From Zopfochytrium polystomum (Eukaryota; Chytridiomycota; Chytridiomycetes; Chytridiales; Chytridiaceae): DNA of 64,000 bases. Made by a program: the position numbers and the translations under genes. Positions 41,888 through 52,907 of this stretch are shown here, in pieces (the first letter of the stretch is position 1; every line of letters begins with the position of its first letter). The stretch covers positions 38,735-102,734 of the forward strand of contig JAIVFJ010000222.1 in NCBI GenBank assembly GCA_025765615.1. The letters are read 5' to 3'. Below the pieces are notes generated by a model. It ran no database searches. It was not told the DNA's origin and saw nothing but the letters and a program-made list of their open reading frames with translations.

Positions 41888-41889
<2 letters not shown>
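40123..41889 (-). CDS. S41/IRBP-type peptidase-like protein
   Basis: Four exons closing in frame: 41889-41753, 41607-41125, 41056-40890 and 40829-40123. Introns are 145, 68 and 60 nt, all GT-AG, and the product is 497 aa. After a Ser/Ala-rich N-terminus without signal peptide, residues ~50-110 form the N-terminal helical domain (YYVLGDEVASKIATAVRARL). Then comes an acidic insert (DDDDGKDDEEQ) and the core: GNVGVIRFKLF, ALILDLRDGLGGDGEMADYV, LVNIYWRPQDYT, RPVYVLTTSKTFSACEKFA and ALGATTVVGQTTAGGGHP. TSKTFSACEKFA corresponds to the S41 active-site region (T-x-SAxE), so the nucleophile Ser appears kept. The end KGWEGVGCVPNVPVP matches the C-terminus of bacterial-type tail-specific or IRBP-like proteases. 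The family is common in bacteria, so horizontal origin is possible, but the introns show it is established in the nucleus. Confidence 0.85.
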
Positions 41890-41918
<29 letters not shown>

Positions 41919-42048
41919 CTTGATCGAATAGTGCTCGTTCTTCGTATTTATTGCACACGGTGTCTCTCTGGCTCTCTTTCGCTCTCTGTCTCTCTGCCTC
42001 TCTCTCGCTCTCTGTCTCTCTGCCTTTCCTTCTCTCTGCCCCTCTCAA

Positions 42049-42112
<64 letters not shown>

Positions 42113-42194
42113 GCAGCTCCCTGAAGGTGTCTCGCTCGCACATATACTGCATACGTAAACACACAATTTATCTCTCTTCTCCCTCTCCCTCCCT

Positions 42195-42225
<31 letters not shown>

Positions 42226-42242
42226 GCTCTGTCTCCCACTCC

Positions 42243-42300
<58 letters not shown>
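41885..42300. repeat. Microsatellite cluster upstream of the S41 gene
   Basis: (GGA)n at the start codon region gives the Ser tract on the minus strand, followed by (ATTG)n at 41890-41919. Long (CT)n runs lie at about 42056-42113, 42197-42226 and 42252-42297. They occupy the likely promoter of the S41-like gene. Confidence 0.85.
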
Positions 42301-43269
42301 CCGATCTGCTCTCGTCCACACGCACCCCCACGCTTTACAATCGGAACCCATTGCGGAATCAAAAAAAGAAAAAAAAAAATACCTACAAAAGAAGAAGAAG
42401 TAGAAGAAAAAGAAGAAAAAAAAAAAAATTTAAAAAACGAATGGAAACGAGACAAAGATTGGGCCTTGCCACCTGCCACCAATCGAACGACCGACCCAAC
42501 CAAACGGGAGCAATCCGTCTGTCGTGGGGCCCCAAATGGTTGTGCAATACCTGTCTTGCCCTTCGCTCTTCGCTGGGCACCCACGCTTTTCTTCTTCTTC
42601 TTCTTCTTCTTCTTCTTCTTCTTCTTCTTCTTCTTCTTCTTCTTCTTCTTCTTTTTTCCTTCTCGCGGTTGCTAAAGAACGCATCCTATCTCTACGCAAT
42701 AATGCCATCATGGCCCCTTTCCCCCACCCCCCTCCATTTCCCCACGCTGCTCTCCCTTCTTTTTTACTGCGTGCAACAGGACTACGATAAGGAAGGAAAT
42801 GAACAAACCGTAAATAAACGTAAATAAAATATTACAAAAACAACAGCAACGGTCCTGCTACTTGCAAGAGTCGTTAGCGTGTCAGACCTCCAAAGGCCAG
42901 GCACAGCCTCGCACTGTTTTTTTTTTTTTTTCCTTTCTTTTCTTTTTTCCCCTCTTTTTTTCCTTTTTTTTTTTTGAACCGGGAAATCGCCCGCCTGGGC
43001 GGAGGTCCGTCAGCCAGAGCCTCTCCTTAACTACTATAAGTCTACGATGAAAGCTGATATAAGTTCGTGAGGTTAAAGGGGAGAGTCGCCCTGTGGTATT
43101 TCGACCTTTCTTCCATTAAGCACACTGGGAGCACTTTTTTTGTGGAATCGCTTTGTCTGGATATTATTGTGAGTACTTTTTTGTTTTTTAAAAATGAACC
43201 ACTTTTTTCCGCTCCTTCCTTCTTCTTCTCTGCTTTTCTTGTCAATCGCACTGGGTCCAAATACATTTC
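42301..43269. other. Low-complexity intergenic region
   Basis: A/T-rich tracts, a perfect (TTC)n run at about 42590-42652, poly(T) blocks at 42918-42975 and no gene. The DIRS-like element may begin somewhere after 43000, but no terminal repeat could be defined. Confidence 0.5.
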
Positions 43270-43335
43270 TTGCAATCGCTGTTCACCATTTTCCAGACTG
43301 CCCTCAGTCAGCTTGACATCCTCTGCGCCTTCTCA

Positions 43336-44606
43336 ATGTCCTCGCACGCAGAACCAGAACTATGGCGCAACCTTTCCGGAGATTGCCTGCCACCCCCAAA
43401 TCGCTCGGGGCTGGAAACCCTGTTTGACAGCCTACTTGAGGGCCACTGCACCGCTCGCGTCTCCGAGCTTCCCTTTCCAGACGACCGCCACTTTACAGTA
43501 TGCTGCGTTAACTCTAATCGCCTTGCGTTCTGGGACAAGATTCTCTGCTATTCTCCGCCTTGGCGAGCGACGATGGTTCGGGACTGGCTCTCCAACGGGG
43601 TCGATGTAACACGCATGTTCCGTCCATTCCAGGGCATTTTCCAAGGCCGCTCCTACAACGCACCCTCTCCACCACACCGCGTCTTTCGCAATTACCCACT
43701 TCCACCAGGTACGCACCCCAAGGCTGGCCCATTCGCCGTTTGGATGGCCTCGACAATTGAGGACGAGGTCCGCTCTGGCGCACGCTGTATCATCAGCCCA
43801 GTGGCCAACTGCCCCCACCACATATTGTCTGCCCCACGGGGATCGAGCCCAACAAGCCTCGGAAGTTCGACGATTGCACCTTTCTCAACCTTTGGTTCTC
43901 ACCACCTTCCTTTTCCCTTGACACAATCACAACTCTTACGGGTTGGCTGGGAACTTCTGCGGCTAGCATCAATTTCAAGGCTGGCTACTTCAACATTCCC
44001 TTGGCCCCAAACAGCTACACTTATTTCGGCACAAGGGGACGGCTGAATGGGATTGAATACTACTTTGAGGCCCTCTGCCTCATTTTTGGTGGCTCCCCAT
44101 GCCCTTACGTCTTTCAAATGTTCTCAGACTCACTGGTTGCATTTCTTCGCCATTCACACATCCCATCTGCTATGTATTTGGACGACGCCATCTTTCAAAG
44201 TCGTCTTGCCTGGCCCACGGACTCTGTTGTGGCACAAGCGCCACCCCCAGTCCAAGCGGAGACGTCTATTTGTATCATATGCTTGCTATTTATCAATTGC
44301 GGCTATTTCATAAGCATTTCAAAGTCCCAGCTGGAGATGCTGTCTGCTCTGGTGTACCTGGGGTTTGTCTCTGATTTTGGCAATCAGACGTTCAGCATCC
44401 CGTTGGAGAAGGGCATCAAGTTTCAGACGCTTTTGGAGGCTATCTGGCTCCCAGCCTCCACCAGCCAGCCTATCTGCGCAGCTTCAGTCGAAAGTTTTGT
44501 TGGCAAATGCGCCAACTTCTCCCTCATAATTCAAGGCGGCCACACCAGCACTCAAGGCCGACCCGTTGGACCCATACATTGCTGCCCGTCGCCAGCTCTT
44601 TCATGA
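43336..44606 (+). pseudogene. DIRS-like reverse transcriptase, frameshifted
   Basis: The first frame (to ~43800) reads through RVFRNYPLPPGTHPKAGPF and EDEVRSGARCII, the region upstream of RT in DIRS elements. The protein then continues in another frame: CPTGIEPNKPRKFDDCTFLN, FKAGYFNIPLAPNSYTYFGT, FGGSPCPYVFQMFSDSLVAF, YLDDAIF (the YxDD catalytic motif), YFISISKSQLEMLSALVYLG, FSIPLEKGIKFQTLLEAIW, ESFVGKCANFS. These follow the DIRS RT order closely. A one-base shift near 43800 breaks the gene. The stop at 44606 comes where RNase H should start. Confidence 0.8.
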
Positions 44607-45870
44607 GTTCCTCCGCTCACGGCCGCGCCAACTCCCCAAGGATGCCGTACGAGACGCTTTGGCCCACTTCCTGTCAATCCGGGGCATTCCCATTTCTAGC
44701 ACAACTCCCACCCTTGTAGTGGACTTCCTCATCTCAAAAGATCAGTCCGGCACCACTCAGTTTCACACCAGTTCCTGCCCCCACAAAGGCCATGCAACTC
44801 CAGGCAAACGTCAGCTGGTGGGGTACTCATGTGATGGTTTCACCTGCCCTTCCTTCTCCAGCTGCCCTCACCGCAATGATCGGGCAGGCCCAGCTGATCC
44901 CACACTCTGCTCTCTCCACGCAGCCCCTTCCTCCCTGTCCACCATTGTAAGCCACCTCCGGCAAACATTTGTTCAGCTGGGCTCTGATCAACCCTGGTCT
45001 CCCAACAATCCAAGGGGGAATCCAGCTGACTCCTTTCTGGTCTCGTCCTATGTTGAATGGATGACATCCTTGGCATCGTCGGCCCAAGTGACCCCACTCC
45101 AAGCAACGCCTGCGTTCGCAGATGACCTGCGACAGGTTCTCTGTCAGTGGGCCTCCTCTCAGACAGCCACCACTATTCGTTCGTCTCATGTCACTCAGCT
45201 CCGTTCTCAGCTCCGCCTCTGCACTTGGTATGCATTCACCCTGCTTTGTGGCCTCACTGGTGGTCGCGGGGGGGATATTGTCCAGCTTATGCCCACAGCT
45301 GTCTGGCACCTCCCAAACTATGACGGCGTCCTCCTGGGTTTCTTTGCGGGCAAGACTACATCCAAGGGCGCAGCTGAATATGTGGCTATCCTTGCTTCAC
45401 CAGAGGATCTGCGCCTCTGCTTTGTCCAAGCACTTTCACGTCTTAGGGAGGCCTCAGCGGCAGCCGGTCTGGACGTCATGGCCCAGCCCAAGCTATTTCT
45501 TAATCACACAGACACCGCGTTTTCTACGGCCCCCCTTGCAATCCCAACTGTCAAACGCTCCATCCAGCAGATTTTGGGCCGCACAGTGACAGTCTATGGC
45601 TTTCAGGTGGGGAACGCCATCTCGTCTCGCATGGCCCCAGACCAGCTTCACGACGTCATGAGTTGGGGCAACTGGCGCACTGCTTCTATGGCGAACCGCT
45701 ACAGCCATCTTGTCCCTGTCACTGCTGGCGGTGACCCAGCACAATGGATGGCGAATCTCTCTCGTTGGATCCAGGCTAATCGGCAGCTTCTCTTCTTTGC
45801 TTCCTCTGATACTATGCAAATCCCCTCAGTTGTAGCCGCACACGGCCACATATTTTCAGTACAGGGATGA
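44566..45870 (+). CDS. Tyrosine recombinase of the DIRS-like element
   Basis: A 434-aa frame open from 44566; the true start may be the upstream overlap with RT. Helical N-terminal part: REFLRSRPRQLPKDAVRDAL-like. The catalytic domain follows: STIVSHLRQTFVQLG, then TIRSSHVTQLRSQLRLCTWY, FTLLCGLTGGRGGDIVQL (box I Arg), HLPNYDGVLLGFFAGKTTSKG (Lys strand), SSRMAPDQLHDVMSWGNWRT (box II region) and MANRYSHLVP with the nucleophile Tyr. A cysteine/histidine-rich stretch (SCPHKGHAT ... SCPHRND) lies between. In DIRS elements this enzyme inserts the circular DNA copy into the genome without making target duplications. Confidence 0.8.
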   Translation: MDPYIAARRQLFHEFLRSRPRQLPKDAVRDALAHFLSIRGIPISSTTPTLVVDFLISKDQSGTTQFHTSSCPHKGHATPGKRQLVGYSCDGFTCPSFSSCPHRNDRAGPADPTLCSLHAAPSSLSTIVSHLRQTFVQLGSDQPWSPNNPRGNPADSFLVSSYVEWMTSLASSAQVTPLQATPAFADDLRQVLCQWASSQTATTIRSSHVTQLRSQLRLCTWYAFTLLCGLTGGRGGDIVQLMPTAVWHLPNYDGVLLGFFAGKTTSKGAAEYVAILASPEDLRLCFVQALSRLREASAAAGLDVMAQPKLFLNHTDTAFSTAPLAIPTVKRSIQQILGRTVTVYGFQVGNAISSRMAPDQLHDVMSWGNWRTASMANRYSHLVPVTAGGDPAQWMANLSRWIQANRQLLFFASSDTMQIPSVVAAHGHIFSVQG

Positions 45871-46673
45871 GCACCGTGAATGAGGGGCCACTGCCGATGC
45901 ATGACTTAAGCCTAGCACAGTTTATTGCAATAAAATCAAATCACGTGTGGGCTCACGTGCTCACTGAAGTGCGCGGAGGATTTTGGAGAAAGCTCCAAGC
46001 ATGAAAGAGAGGCCGTATAAGTAGTGTGTGTGCAATAACGGGATCTGCCTCTGTGGGGATTCACTAGATAGAACACAGCACACACGCACAGTCAAGCATT
46101 TTCTCCCTCCCGCCCACACCATATGTTTCCTCTCTGCTGTTGTTGTTGTATTCTTAGCTCTCCCTGCACCGACCGCTAGGCTTCGTGGGGTTCGACTCCC
46201 CTCGAGCGGCAGGTGCAGGCACGCAATGTGGCGGTGGGTGGGACTTGTCACGTCAGCCATCCATCCGCCATCCGCCACCCCCCGACGATTTGTTGTATTT
46301 ACCTATTATTATTTTATTGCGCGGCGGCAAACGCGTAGGTTGGTTGGTTAAGGTTGGTTGATGAATGATGGTGAGGCGGCCCTCTTGAGCGACTGGGCGC
46401 TGAACGCCAGGGAAGGGGAGGAGACGTTTGAGGAGGGTTATGAATTGTGTGCACGCACGCACGCAACGCACGGGAAATCAAAGGAACAAACGAGCAAAGG
46501 AGAAGAAGACGAAGAAGAAGAAGAAGAAGAGAAGAAGAAGGTGCGGGGAACCACCAGTAAGTCAAAGCGTGAGGATGGGTGGGGTGGATGGCTGCAAGAG
46601 AGGCAAACCGCTCCAGAAATCGCGACAAGTCACACCAGTTTCCGCGCGCGGTCAGACAGAGTCTCCCCACCAC
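45871..46673. other. No gene; end of DIRS element and low complexity
   Basis: Shortly after the recombinase stop there is GCAATAAAATC, a likely poly(A) signal. A GAA/GAAG-rich run lies at 46503-46540 and a GGTTGGTTGGTTAAGG run near 46338. No domain. Confidence 0.5.
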
Positions 46674-48277
46674 CTACCGGGGTCTCAAGGGCGGTGGAGG
46701 AGGCGGCTGGAACGGCGTTCCTAGCAGCGGCGGCGGCGGCGGCGGCGGCGGCGATGTTGCCGGGCTGCTGCTGGCCTCGACGGCCACGACGGAAAAGGGC
46801 GCCACCCGTGCACCTGGCAAAGGCGTCGCGTGCGGCGGCCCGTGGGCCGCTGCAACTGGCGTCGCCGTCGCCGCCGTCGCCGCCGCCGCCGTTGCAGCGT
46901 GAGGCCATTGTTGAACCGTCGGTGGGGCGTGCGACTGCTGCGAGGAGGCCGCTGCCCGTGCCGCCGAAACAGGCGTGGCCACATTGACATTTGCTGCCGC
47001 CGCCGCCGCCGCCGCTGCTGCTGCCGCAGCAGCACCCGTCGCGCGCCGAGTTCGCAGTCCCGACACTACGCCCAGCCCCGCGCCGGCCACCGCCAAAGCC
47101 TCTCCGCTGGCCTTCTCGCTCCCCGCCCCCGCCGCCACTCCGCCGCCTCCCGCCGCCGCCCCGGGCGGCGCGGCCGCCGTTCCGACGGCGGCGGCCGTCA
47201 GCGCGCTGCGAATCGCGTTCATGGCCTCCTCGCCCTTTGCAATCTCGTCGCGGATGGCCTGGATCTCTTGCCGTTTCAGCAGGATTTCAAAGTCAAACTG
47301 CGTGCGGATGACGTGCGAGACACGGTCCATCGTGCCTGGGTCTTTTTGTGTGTGTGTGTGTGTGTGTTTGTGTGTGCGCGTGCGGGTGGGGGGTGGGGGA
47401 TGGTTAGCACATAAACAAAAAAGATCAATCAGAGAAATCGGGCAAGCTGAAGAGAGAGAAAAACACCTTCCAAACTTCTTCGCCATCCCTCTTCCCCGCC
47501 GCCCCCGGGCCTTTCCGAGTCCCCCGTCGTCGGCGGTGGCGGTGGCGGTGTCGGTGGCGGGGGCAGCTCCCTGCGCGCATTCTCCGTTTGCTCAAAATGG
47601 ACCGTGGCATCTCCGTCCGGCGCCGGCCTACGACCCTCGTCGCGCCAAGCGTCCCCGTCGTCGCCTGGCCTGCGCACCAAACCTTCTTCCGGCTGATCCG
47701 CTTCGGCGGCCTCGGAACGGCGCGGGCGCTTCGCGGGCGAGTCTAGCTTGTTCGGGTCGGCGGGGTGCGCGCCGCGCTTTTGTGCGGCGACTGCGGCAGC
47801 GGCGGCGTCGTTGTTGGATCGCGGCGGGGGCGGAGGAGGATGCGGATGCGGATGCGGTTGGGACGGGTGGGAAGGGCGCGGCGGGTTTGGTAGGAGATCG
47901 GCGGGCGCGATCCACTGCGGAGAATGATGAGAGGGTGGTTGCACAGCCGATGGGGTGATGGATGCTGTTGACGATGGGAGGTCGGGTGTGGGGAGTTGCT
48001 TCTGCTTGTCTGAGGGGCGAAGAGGCGGCGGAGGCGGCGGCGGCGGAGGGTGCAGCACTGGCGGCGGGGGCGGTGGTGGCAGCGCCGCGCCCTCTGAAGA
48101 CGCCCAGGCCGAGGCGATCGGGGCCGGGGCCGGAGTCGGGTTCGCGGTCAACAAAACGGGAGTCGACGTCGGCGTCGCAGTTGCATAGCCGGCCGCCGAC
48201 GACGACGACGACGTCTTTGGGGCGGCGGCAGCGGCGGCGGCGGCGACAGCCAAAGAGAAAAGAGGGTTGTCGTCCAT
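46674..48277 (-). CDS. Pro/Ala-rich nuclear-looking protein with coiled-coil segment
   Basis: Two exons, 48277-47467 and 47335-46674, join in frame (47466-47336 intron, GTGTTT...CCCAG), giving 490 aa. Exon 1 is Pro/Ser/Ala/His-rich and contains KLDSPAKRPRRSEAAEADQ, a classic basic nuclear localisation signal next to an SP site. Exon 2 opens with TMDRVSHVIRTQFDFEILLK, then RQEIQAIRDEIAKGEEAMNA, a strongly predicted coiled-coil helix. The rest is poly-Ala and Pro-rich. A strong donor-like GGTAGGT overlaps the stop, so another exon could follow. A transcription- or chromatin-related role is inferred from composition only; the family is not recognised. Confidence 0.6.
47342..47375 (+). repeat. 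(GT)n microsatellite in an intron
   Basis: GT run directly upstream of the 3' splice site of exon 2 of the minus-strand Pro/Ala-rich gene (CA run on the coding strand). Confidence 0.85.
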
Positions 48278-48516
48278 TCAATGACGATTTGTTTGTTCGG
48301 TTCGGTTTTTGTTGGCTTGTTGGCTTCTCCCTCCCACCCACACAACACTTTCTCCCACCTTCTCCCCCTCAGGTAGACGGCGGCAAGAGATGGCAACTTT
48401 GTAAAAAGAGCGTGCGTAAACGATCGCGTTACGAGGCGGGGAGAAAAGAAGAGAGGAGGACAAGAACCTTCAGCGCGGACACCACACCCAAGAAACAAAC
48501 AAACCAAAAAAAAAAC

Positions 48517-49262
48517 CTACCCCAGCAACCCCCTACCCGCCCACTTTCGCGGCGTCAGCGTCAGCTCCAGCTCCGCGTCGCCGCGCACGACCGCGACCGC
48601 GAGTGGCTCATTCTCCATGCGCGCCACGAGCGGCGCCAGCCGCTTCAGCCCGTCGGCGCCCGTCACGTCGCCAAACGCCACGACGCGGTCGCCCGCCGCC
48701 AGGCCAGCCGCGGCCGCGGGGCTGCCCGGCTCGACGCGGTTGACGACGGCCAGCGGCTGCCGAGGCGGCGCACTAGCTGTCGCGCCACCGCCCTGCTGCT
48801 GCTGCTGCTGCTGCTGACTTGCGGGAGGCGACGGCGGCGGCACGGACTCAAACACGGCGTGCATGGCGCGCTCCAGCTCGCGCATGACGTCGGCGAGGTC
48901 GTTGCGGAGCCGGATGATGCTGTGCCGCGTGTGGCGGACGGTGTAGACGTCGACGTCGGCGCGCGGGAAGCCGTCGGCGTCGACGAGGGGCTCGGTCATT
49001 CCAATCTTGTGCTGGAAAAACCGTGAAAGAGATAGAGAGTCAGTCGGCAACAGTCTGGACCGTAAAGGCCCTCACTCACTCACTCACTCACTCACTCACT
49101 TACTCTAACTCACTCACTCACCGAGGCTAGGACGTCGTCCAGCGCCTTGATCTCCAGCTCGATGGCCTGCCGCTTTGCGTCGAGGTCCTGGAACCGCTGC
49201 CGCGCGGCCCCATGTGACGAGAATGACGATGAGCCAGTGGCGGAGTCGCTCGCTGCGGGCAT
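48517..49262 (-). CDS. NAS2: 26S proteasome assembly chaperone Nas2/PSMD9
   Basis: Two exons, 49262-49122 and 49011-48517, with a 110-nt intron that contains a (CTCA)n run; 211 aa. The N-terminal coiled coil (RQRFQDLDAKRQAIELEIKA) leads to the conserved HKIGMTEPLVDADGFPRADV and VYTVRHTRHSIIRLRNDL. After a poly-Gln insert comes a PDZ domain (AVVNRVEPGSPAAAAGLAAG, GDRVVAFGDV). The C-terminus LTPRKWAGRGLLG is the diagnostic Nas2/p27 ending. It is a chaperone that binds the Rpt5 ATPase tail during assembly of the proteasome regulatory particle, in cytosol and nucleus. Length and domain order match the family. Confidence 0.93.
49074..49119 (+). repeat. (CTCA)n microsatellite in the Nas2 intron
   Basis: Tandem CTCA/ACTC run lying directly at the 5' splice site of the Nas2 intron. 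Confidence 0.9.
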
Positions 49263-49481
49263 TTTTGTTATTACCGACCAAGTCAAATAAGGACCACCCT
49301 CTCCCTTCTTTGCAAACCAAAAAAAGACAGAAATTCGCAGTGTATTTTTTTTAGAGATGAGACGGAGGGCAGGGTTAGCGACTGGGAGATACAGAGGACG
49401 GGGCGTTCAGCCCACACACAACACACACAAGCCAGAGAGAGAGAGACTGGCGCTGCAGGTACCAAAACTGCAGCTTCGCGC

Positions 49482-50289
49482 TCAGAATACGGGCGCGCCT
49501 GCGCCAACGCCGCCGCCTCCGCCTCCGTCTCTCCGCCGCTCAAACCCCATCGCCAGCGTGCTGGTGTACATCCGGACCAAAGCGTTGTACCCGCGGAGGT
49601 CGCCGCAGCGCAGCAGGTTTGCCGCGTCGCAGTTGAGCGGGCTGCTCGGTTCCGGGGCCGTTAGGAGGACGCCGATGGCGAGGCACGCCGATTTGAGCGT
49701 CCACGCGGGGCTCCATTCGGTCTTGAGGAGGTCGAGGCAGATTTCGCCTGTCTGGTCGAGACGTTTTTGCGTGTGGGGAGGGGCACGGGCTGTTGTGGTT
49801 AGAAGGAGGGTTTAAATCATGAAAGAACACAAAACTGGGGATATCGGGAACGATCAGCACCTCCCAATGGACATTCGGGTGGCAGACTTTGGTCACAAAC
49901 TTGATCGTCGGTGGCTGAAGTGGGTACGACTCTGGGATGCGAATGTCCAGCTTGAACTGGCCGTCTGTTGTTGGAATCAATAGCGCGAGAAAACTGCGGT
50001 TATGCGTCGCATCACCGAAGAAACACCGCGGCACGTCCGTACCTTCATACGCAGTGCCAGCTGCGCCAACCAGGACGGCCGTCCAGTGGAACAAATCGTC
50101 ATCGGAGACAGGGCCGAGACCGACGACTTTGTGGACGTCTGCAGAGGCATCCTGCTGTTCCCGTTTCGCCGACGATGTCGTATCAGCATCGGCCAAGTCC
50201 GATGTTGGAGACGGGTCCGACTGGACGACCCGCAGCTCCATGAGCAACCGCTTGGCCGCCTGGCGTGACGACGCCGAACTCGAGCTCAT
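49482..50289 (-). CDS. PEX4: Peroxisomal ubiquitin-conjugating enzyme Pex4
   Basis: Two exons, 50289-49861 and 49751-49482, with a 109-nt intron; 232 aa. UBC fold: SRQAAKRLLMELRVVQSDPS, DDLFHWTAVLVGAAGTAYEG, FKLDIRIPESYPLQPPTIKF, CHPNVHWETGEICLDLLKTE with the catalytic Cys, then WSPAWTLKSACLAIGVLLT and SPLNCDAANLLRCGDLRGYN. The TGEICLxLLKxxWxPxW and SPLNxDxxNLLRCGD segments are typical of Pex4, which mono-ubiquitinates the import receptor Pex5 at the peroxisomal membrane with Pex22. An insert of ~35 residues after helix 1 and a Gly-rich C-terminal tail make it longer than the usual ~165-180 aa. Confidence 0.92.
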
Positions 50290-50861
50290 GAGGTGAAGGC
50301 GGGAGCGTTGGGGCCGAAAGGACAGGGAACCTAACCGAGATGAGAAACGAGGGTTGAGGGAAGGATGCTCAATGACAATGACGTTGAGTTTGCACCTTGG
50401 GCGATCTTCCGCGGAATGCGGAGGAGAGTGGGGATGAATCAGCCGTCGGCCACGTGACTCTGGAAACGTCGCTAACATTCAAAAGAGGGAAATCAGCCGA
50501 GACGCCACAAATCCTTGTGCAGAATACCAGTATATGGGACGGGGAAACAAAAGTGTGCTGGGAACAAGGAAAAATAGGCGATGCGTGCCAACCGAGCCAT
50601 AGAAAAGGTGGATTGGGATGGAGGGAGGGAAGGAGGGAAGGGAATTACGGCGGATATTTAAGCCCGCCACGGAGGACACAAAACGAGAGACGACCGCTGA
50701 CGACAACGGGCCTGGGCTTGAGCGTAACAGTAACAGTGAGGTGTGAAGGTGCGAAAACGATAGCTTTCTGGTTAAGTCAGTACTGGGACGAGGTCTGAAT
50801 TGAAATCTGCAGGTGAAAAGGAAAGCGCTCCACTCGAAACGGGGACAAAATTTTGCCCGCC
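50290..50861. other. Intergenic region
   Basis: 5' region of Pex4 and 3' flank of the BAR-domain gene. No extra gene. Confidence 0.6.
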
Positions 50862-52907
50862 TCAAGATTTCCATTTCAGTGAAGACCGCCTTGTGGAAGA
50901 GTCGACGTGGGGTCTAGACGGCGTTGGGCTCACCGGCGGCGTGGAATCCTGCAACCGGCGCCAGCCATTGGAGGTGGCCCCATTGTCCACGGAGTCTGTA
51001 GGGGTCACGGTCATCGGTGTCCCTGAGAACCTGTCATCGTGCCAACCAAAGTTGCTGAAGACAGACTCAGCAAATGAGGATCCAGAATAGTCAGGCGAAA
51101 GGGCTTCAGGGGTCGGGGTTGGCGTTGGCGAGTACGTTGAGGAATACGCCTGCGGTCGAGGATAAGGCCCATCCGACGGGAAAGGCATGTGGGCAGGAGA
51201 GAGTTGCGCCGGGGCGACGCTTATTTTCGGCACGTCTTGGAATGAGAGCGGTCGTTGGCGTGGCTTCGACGACTGCTGGACAGGCGTTGTAATGTCACCA
51301 GCGGATCTTCGATGGCCAGCATCAAATGAGACGGGATACCCGGTGGAACTGGGTGACATTGCTGTCAGCGAAGACTGCGTTCCGCTGGACATCCTGGCGT
51401 CCGATCGGCCTTGCGCAGGCGGGATATTTGCAAATGACACGCCACTCTCGCGTTTTTGAGATGGCTCGCTTGATCGATCTGCCCAGTTTCGAATGCCGAA
51501 CGGAGCAGGGGAAAGATACTCCTTGGGTTTCGAGGGAGATGGCGGCCGAGATGGTGGCCGAGATGTAGGCGCAAACGGGGAAGCGGGCCGTGGTGCAGGG
51601 GTCGGAGTGGGTGATCTCGACCGGCCTCCGTGAGGTGTGGGAGACCGTGATTCCCTGTGGAGAACAGGTGACGCGGCACGGACAACAACATCTGCAAAGT
51701 GATGGATTGGTTGCGACGTTGGTGACTCATAGCGCGGAGTCGGCGGATACGGTGAGGGACTGTCCGGGATTGTGATCGGCTTTGGTTTCACCGCCTTTTT
51801 GAAGTCGTTGAAAACTCTGTCTGCATTCAACTTGTCCTCGTACTTTGGTCTTTCGTCTCCGGGCTTTATTCTTCCTTGAGGTATTCTGTCTGCCAGGTGA
51901 AGGCCAAATTGTGCTACTGTGGTCATCTGATTCACAACAACATTTAAGCAGCGTGTTATTTTTTGTACAGTTGCACAAAGTTGGCACGACACCTCACCTT
52001 TTCGGCCAAGTCTTTGTAGCCCTCGAAATAAAACTTGAGCGCCTCTTGAAAGTCAGCTCGAAGAAAGCCTGCGTGAACGGCAGCAGATTCTTCGTAATCC
52101 TCCAGAGCCATGTTGTACTCGGTGTTCAGGAATTCCGTGGGCTTGTTCAGCCTTTGGGCCTTGTTCAAGGCATCCTCAGCCTGACGGAGCTTTGTTTTCT
52201 TCTTCGCCAGCCGGTCCTCTCGAGTCTTTATTTCTTGAAATTTGATGAAGAATACTTTGTACGACACAATCATCTCAGCCTCCGCTTCGGCGAGAACTTG
52301 GTTGAGCGCAGCTATTTTTTCTGCAATGTGCTGTTGTTGAAGGTTGTTTCAATTTGGGGGTTTTTTTGTTTTTTTTTTTTTGGATCCGCAGGAAAGGATT
52401 TGTTCTTGTGTCATCGAAGAAAATCATCTTTCTCACCTTGATGTCTTCGTCCTCCTTTTCTCCCCATTTCGCAAAGTACTCCATGCCTGTGTGACGCGGG
52501 CATAGCACGAGTTACTTCCAAGGCGGCAGGATTTTTCGATTCGTGTTCCCAACTCACTGAGGTTCTGCTCCTTCACCACCGACCGCAAAACGGAAACGAC
52601 ATCCCTCGCCTCTTGTAAAAAGAGCGATAGAAACCGGCCCTCGTTTCGTCCAAAAGTGGCGAGGATTTTCCTTATTGCGTGCTGGTTTGGAGGAAAACGA
52701 AGTGGTCGCTGTTTGTCAAGTTCGCCAACAGTGGTTTGTCGTAACATCGGACAGCGGGCAAGCACCCGTCTCACGGCCAGACGTTTGGCGCCCACACCAA
52801 CAACACCGGAAGCTGGAATGGATACGCAAAAAAAAAAAAAAAAAAGATGCACATCTCGCCGGTTTCTGGCAATACGGTCGACCACTCACCTCAATGACCG
52901 TGGGCAT
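50862..52907 (-). CDS. BAR-domain membrane-remodelling protein
   Basis: Exons 52812-52558, 52486-52437, 52330-51998 and 51926-50862 all close in frame. A further 5' exon starting near ATG 52907 (MPTVIE) is likely, but its donor could not be resolved. Exon order: KRLAVRRVLARCPMLRQTTV, RKILATFGRNEGRFLSLFLQ, MEYFAKWGEKEDEDIK, HIAEKIAALNQVLAEAEAEM, then a long helix pair (KTREDRLAKKKTKLRQAEDA, AVHAGFLRADFQEALKFYFE, GYKDLAEK). This is a fungal BAR domain, which binds and curves membranes and links to actin or endocytosis. The last exon is a Pro/Ser/Thr-rich tail (~350 aa) with many SP sites, as in eisosome or endocytic adaptors. Confidence 0.8.

Larger units (their letters stand above)
43270..45870 (+). 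mobile_element. DIRS-like tyrosine-recombinase retrotransposon, degraded
   Basis: Contains, in order on the plus strand, an N-terminal frame, a reverse-transcriptase region and a tyrosine recombinase. RT plus tyrosine recombinase without an integrase is the definition of DIRS-type elements. The RT is split by a frameshift near 43790-43810. The RNase H that normally follows RT is not visible: the RT frame ends at 44606 while the recombinase frame is already open at 44566. Split or inverted terminal repeats could not be identified. The recombinase frame is intact, so loss is recent or partial. Confidence 0.8.

Noticed and set aside
46358..47958. Plus-strand Ala/Arg-rich ORFs
   Set aside because: Antisense of the Pro/Ala-rich spliced gene and its microsatellites.
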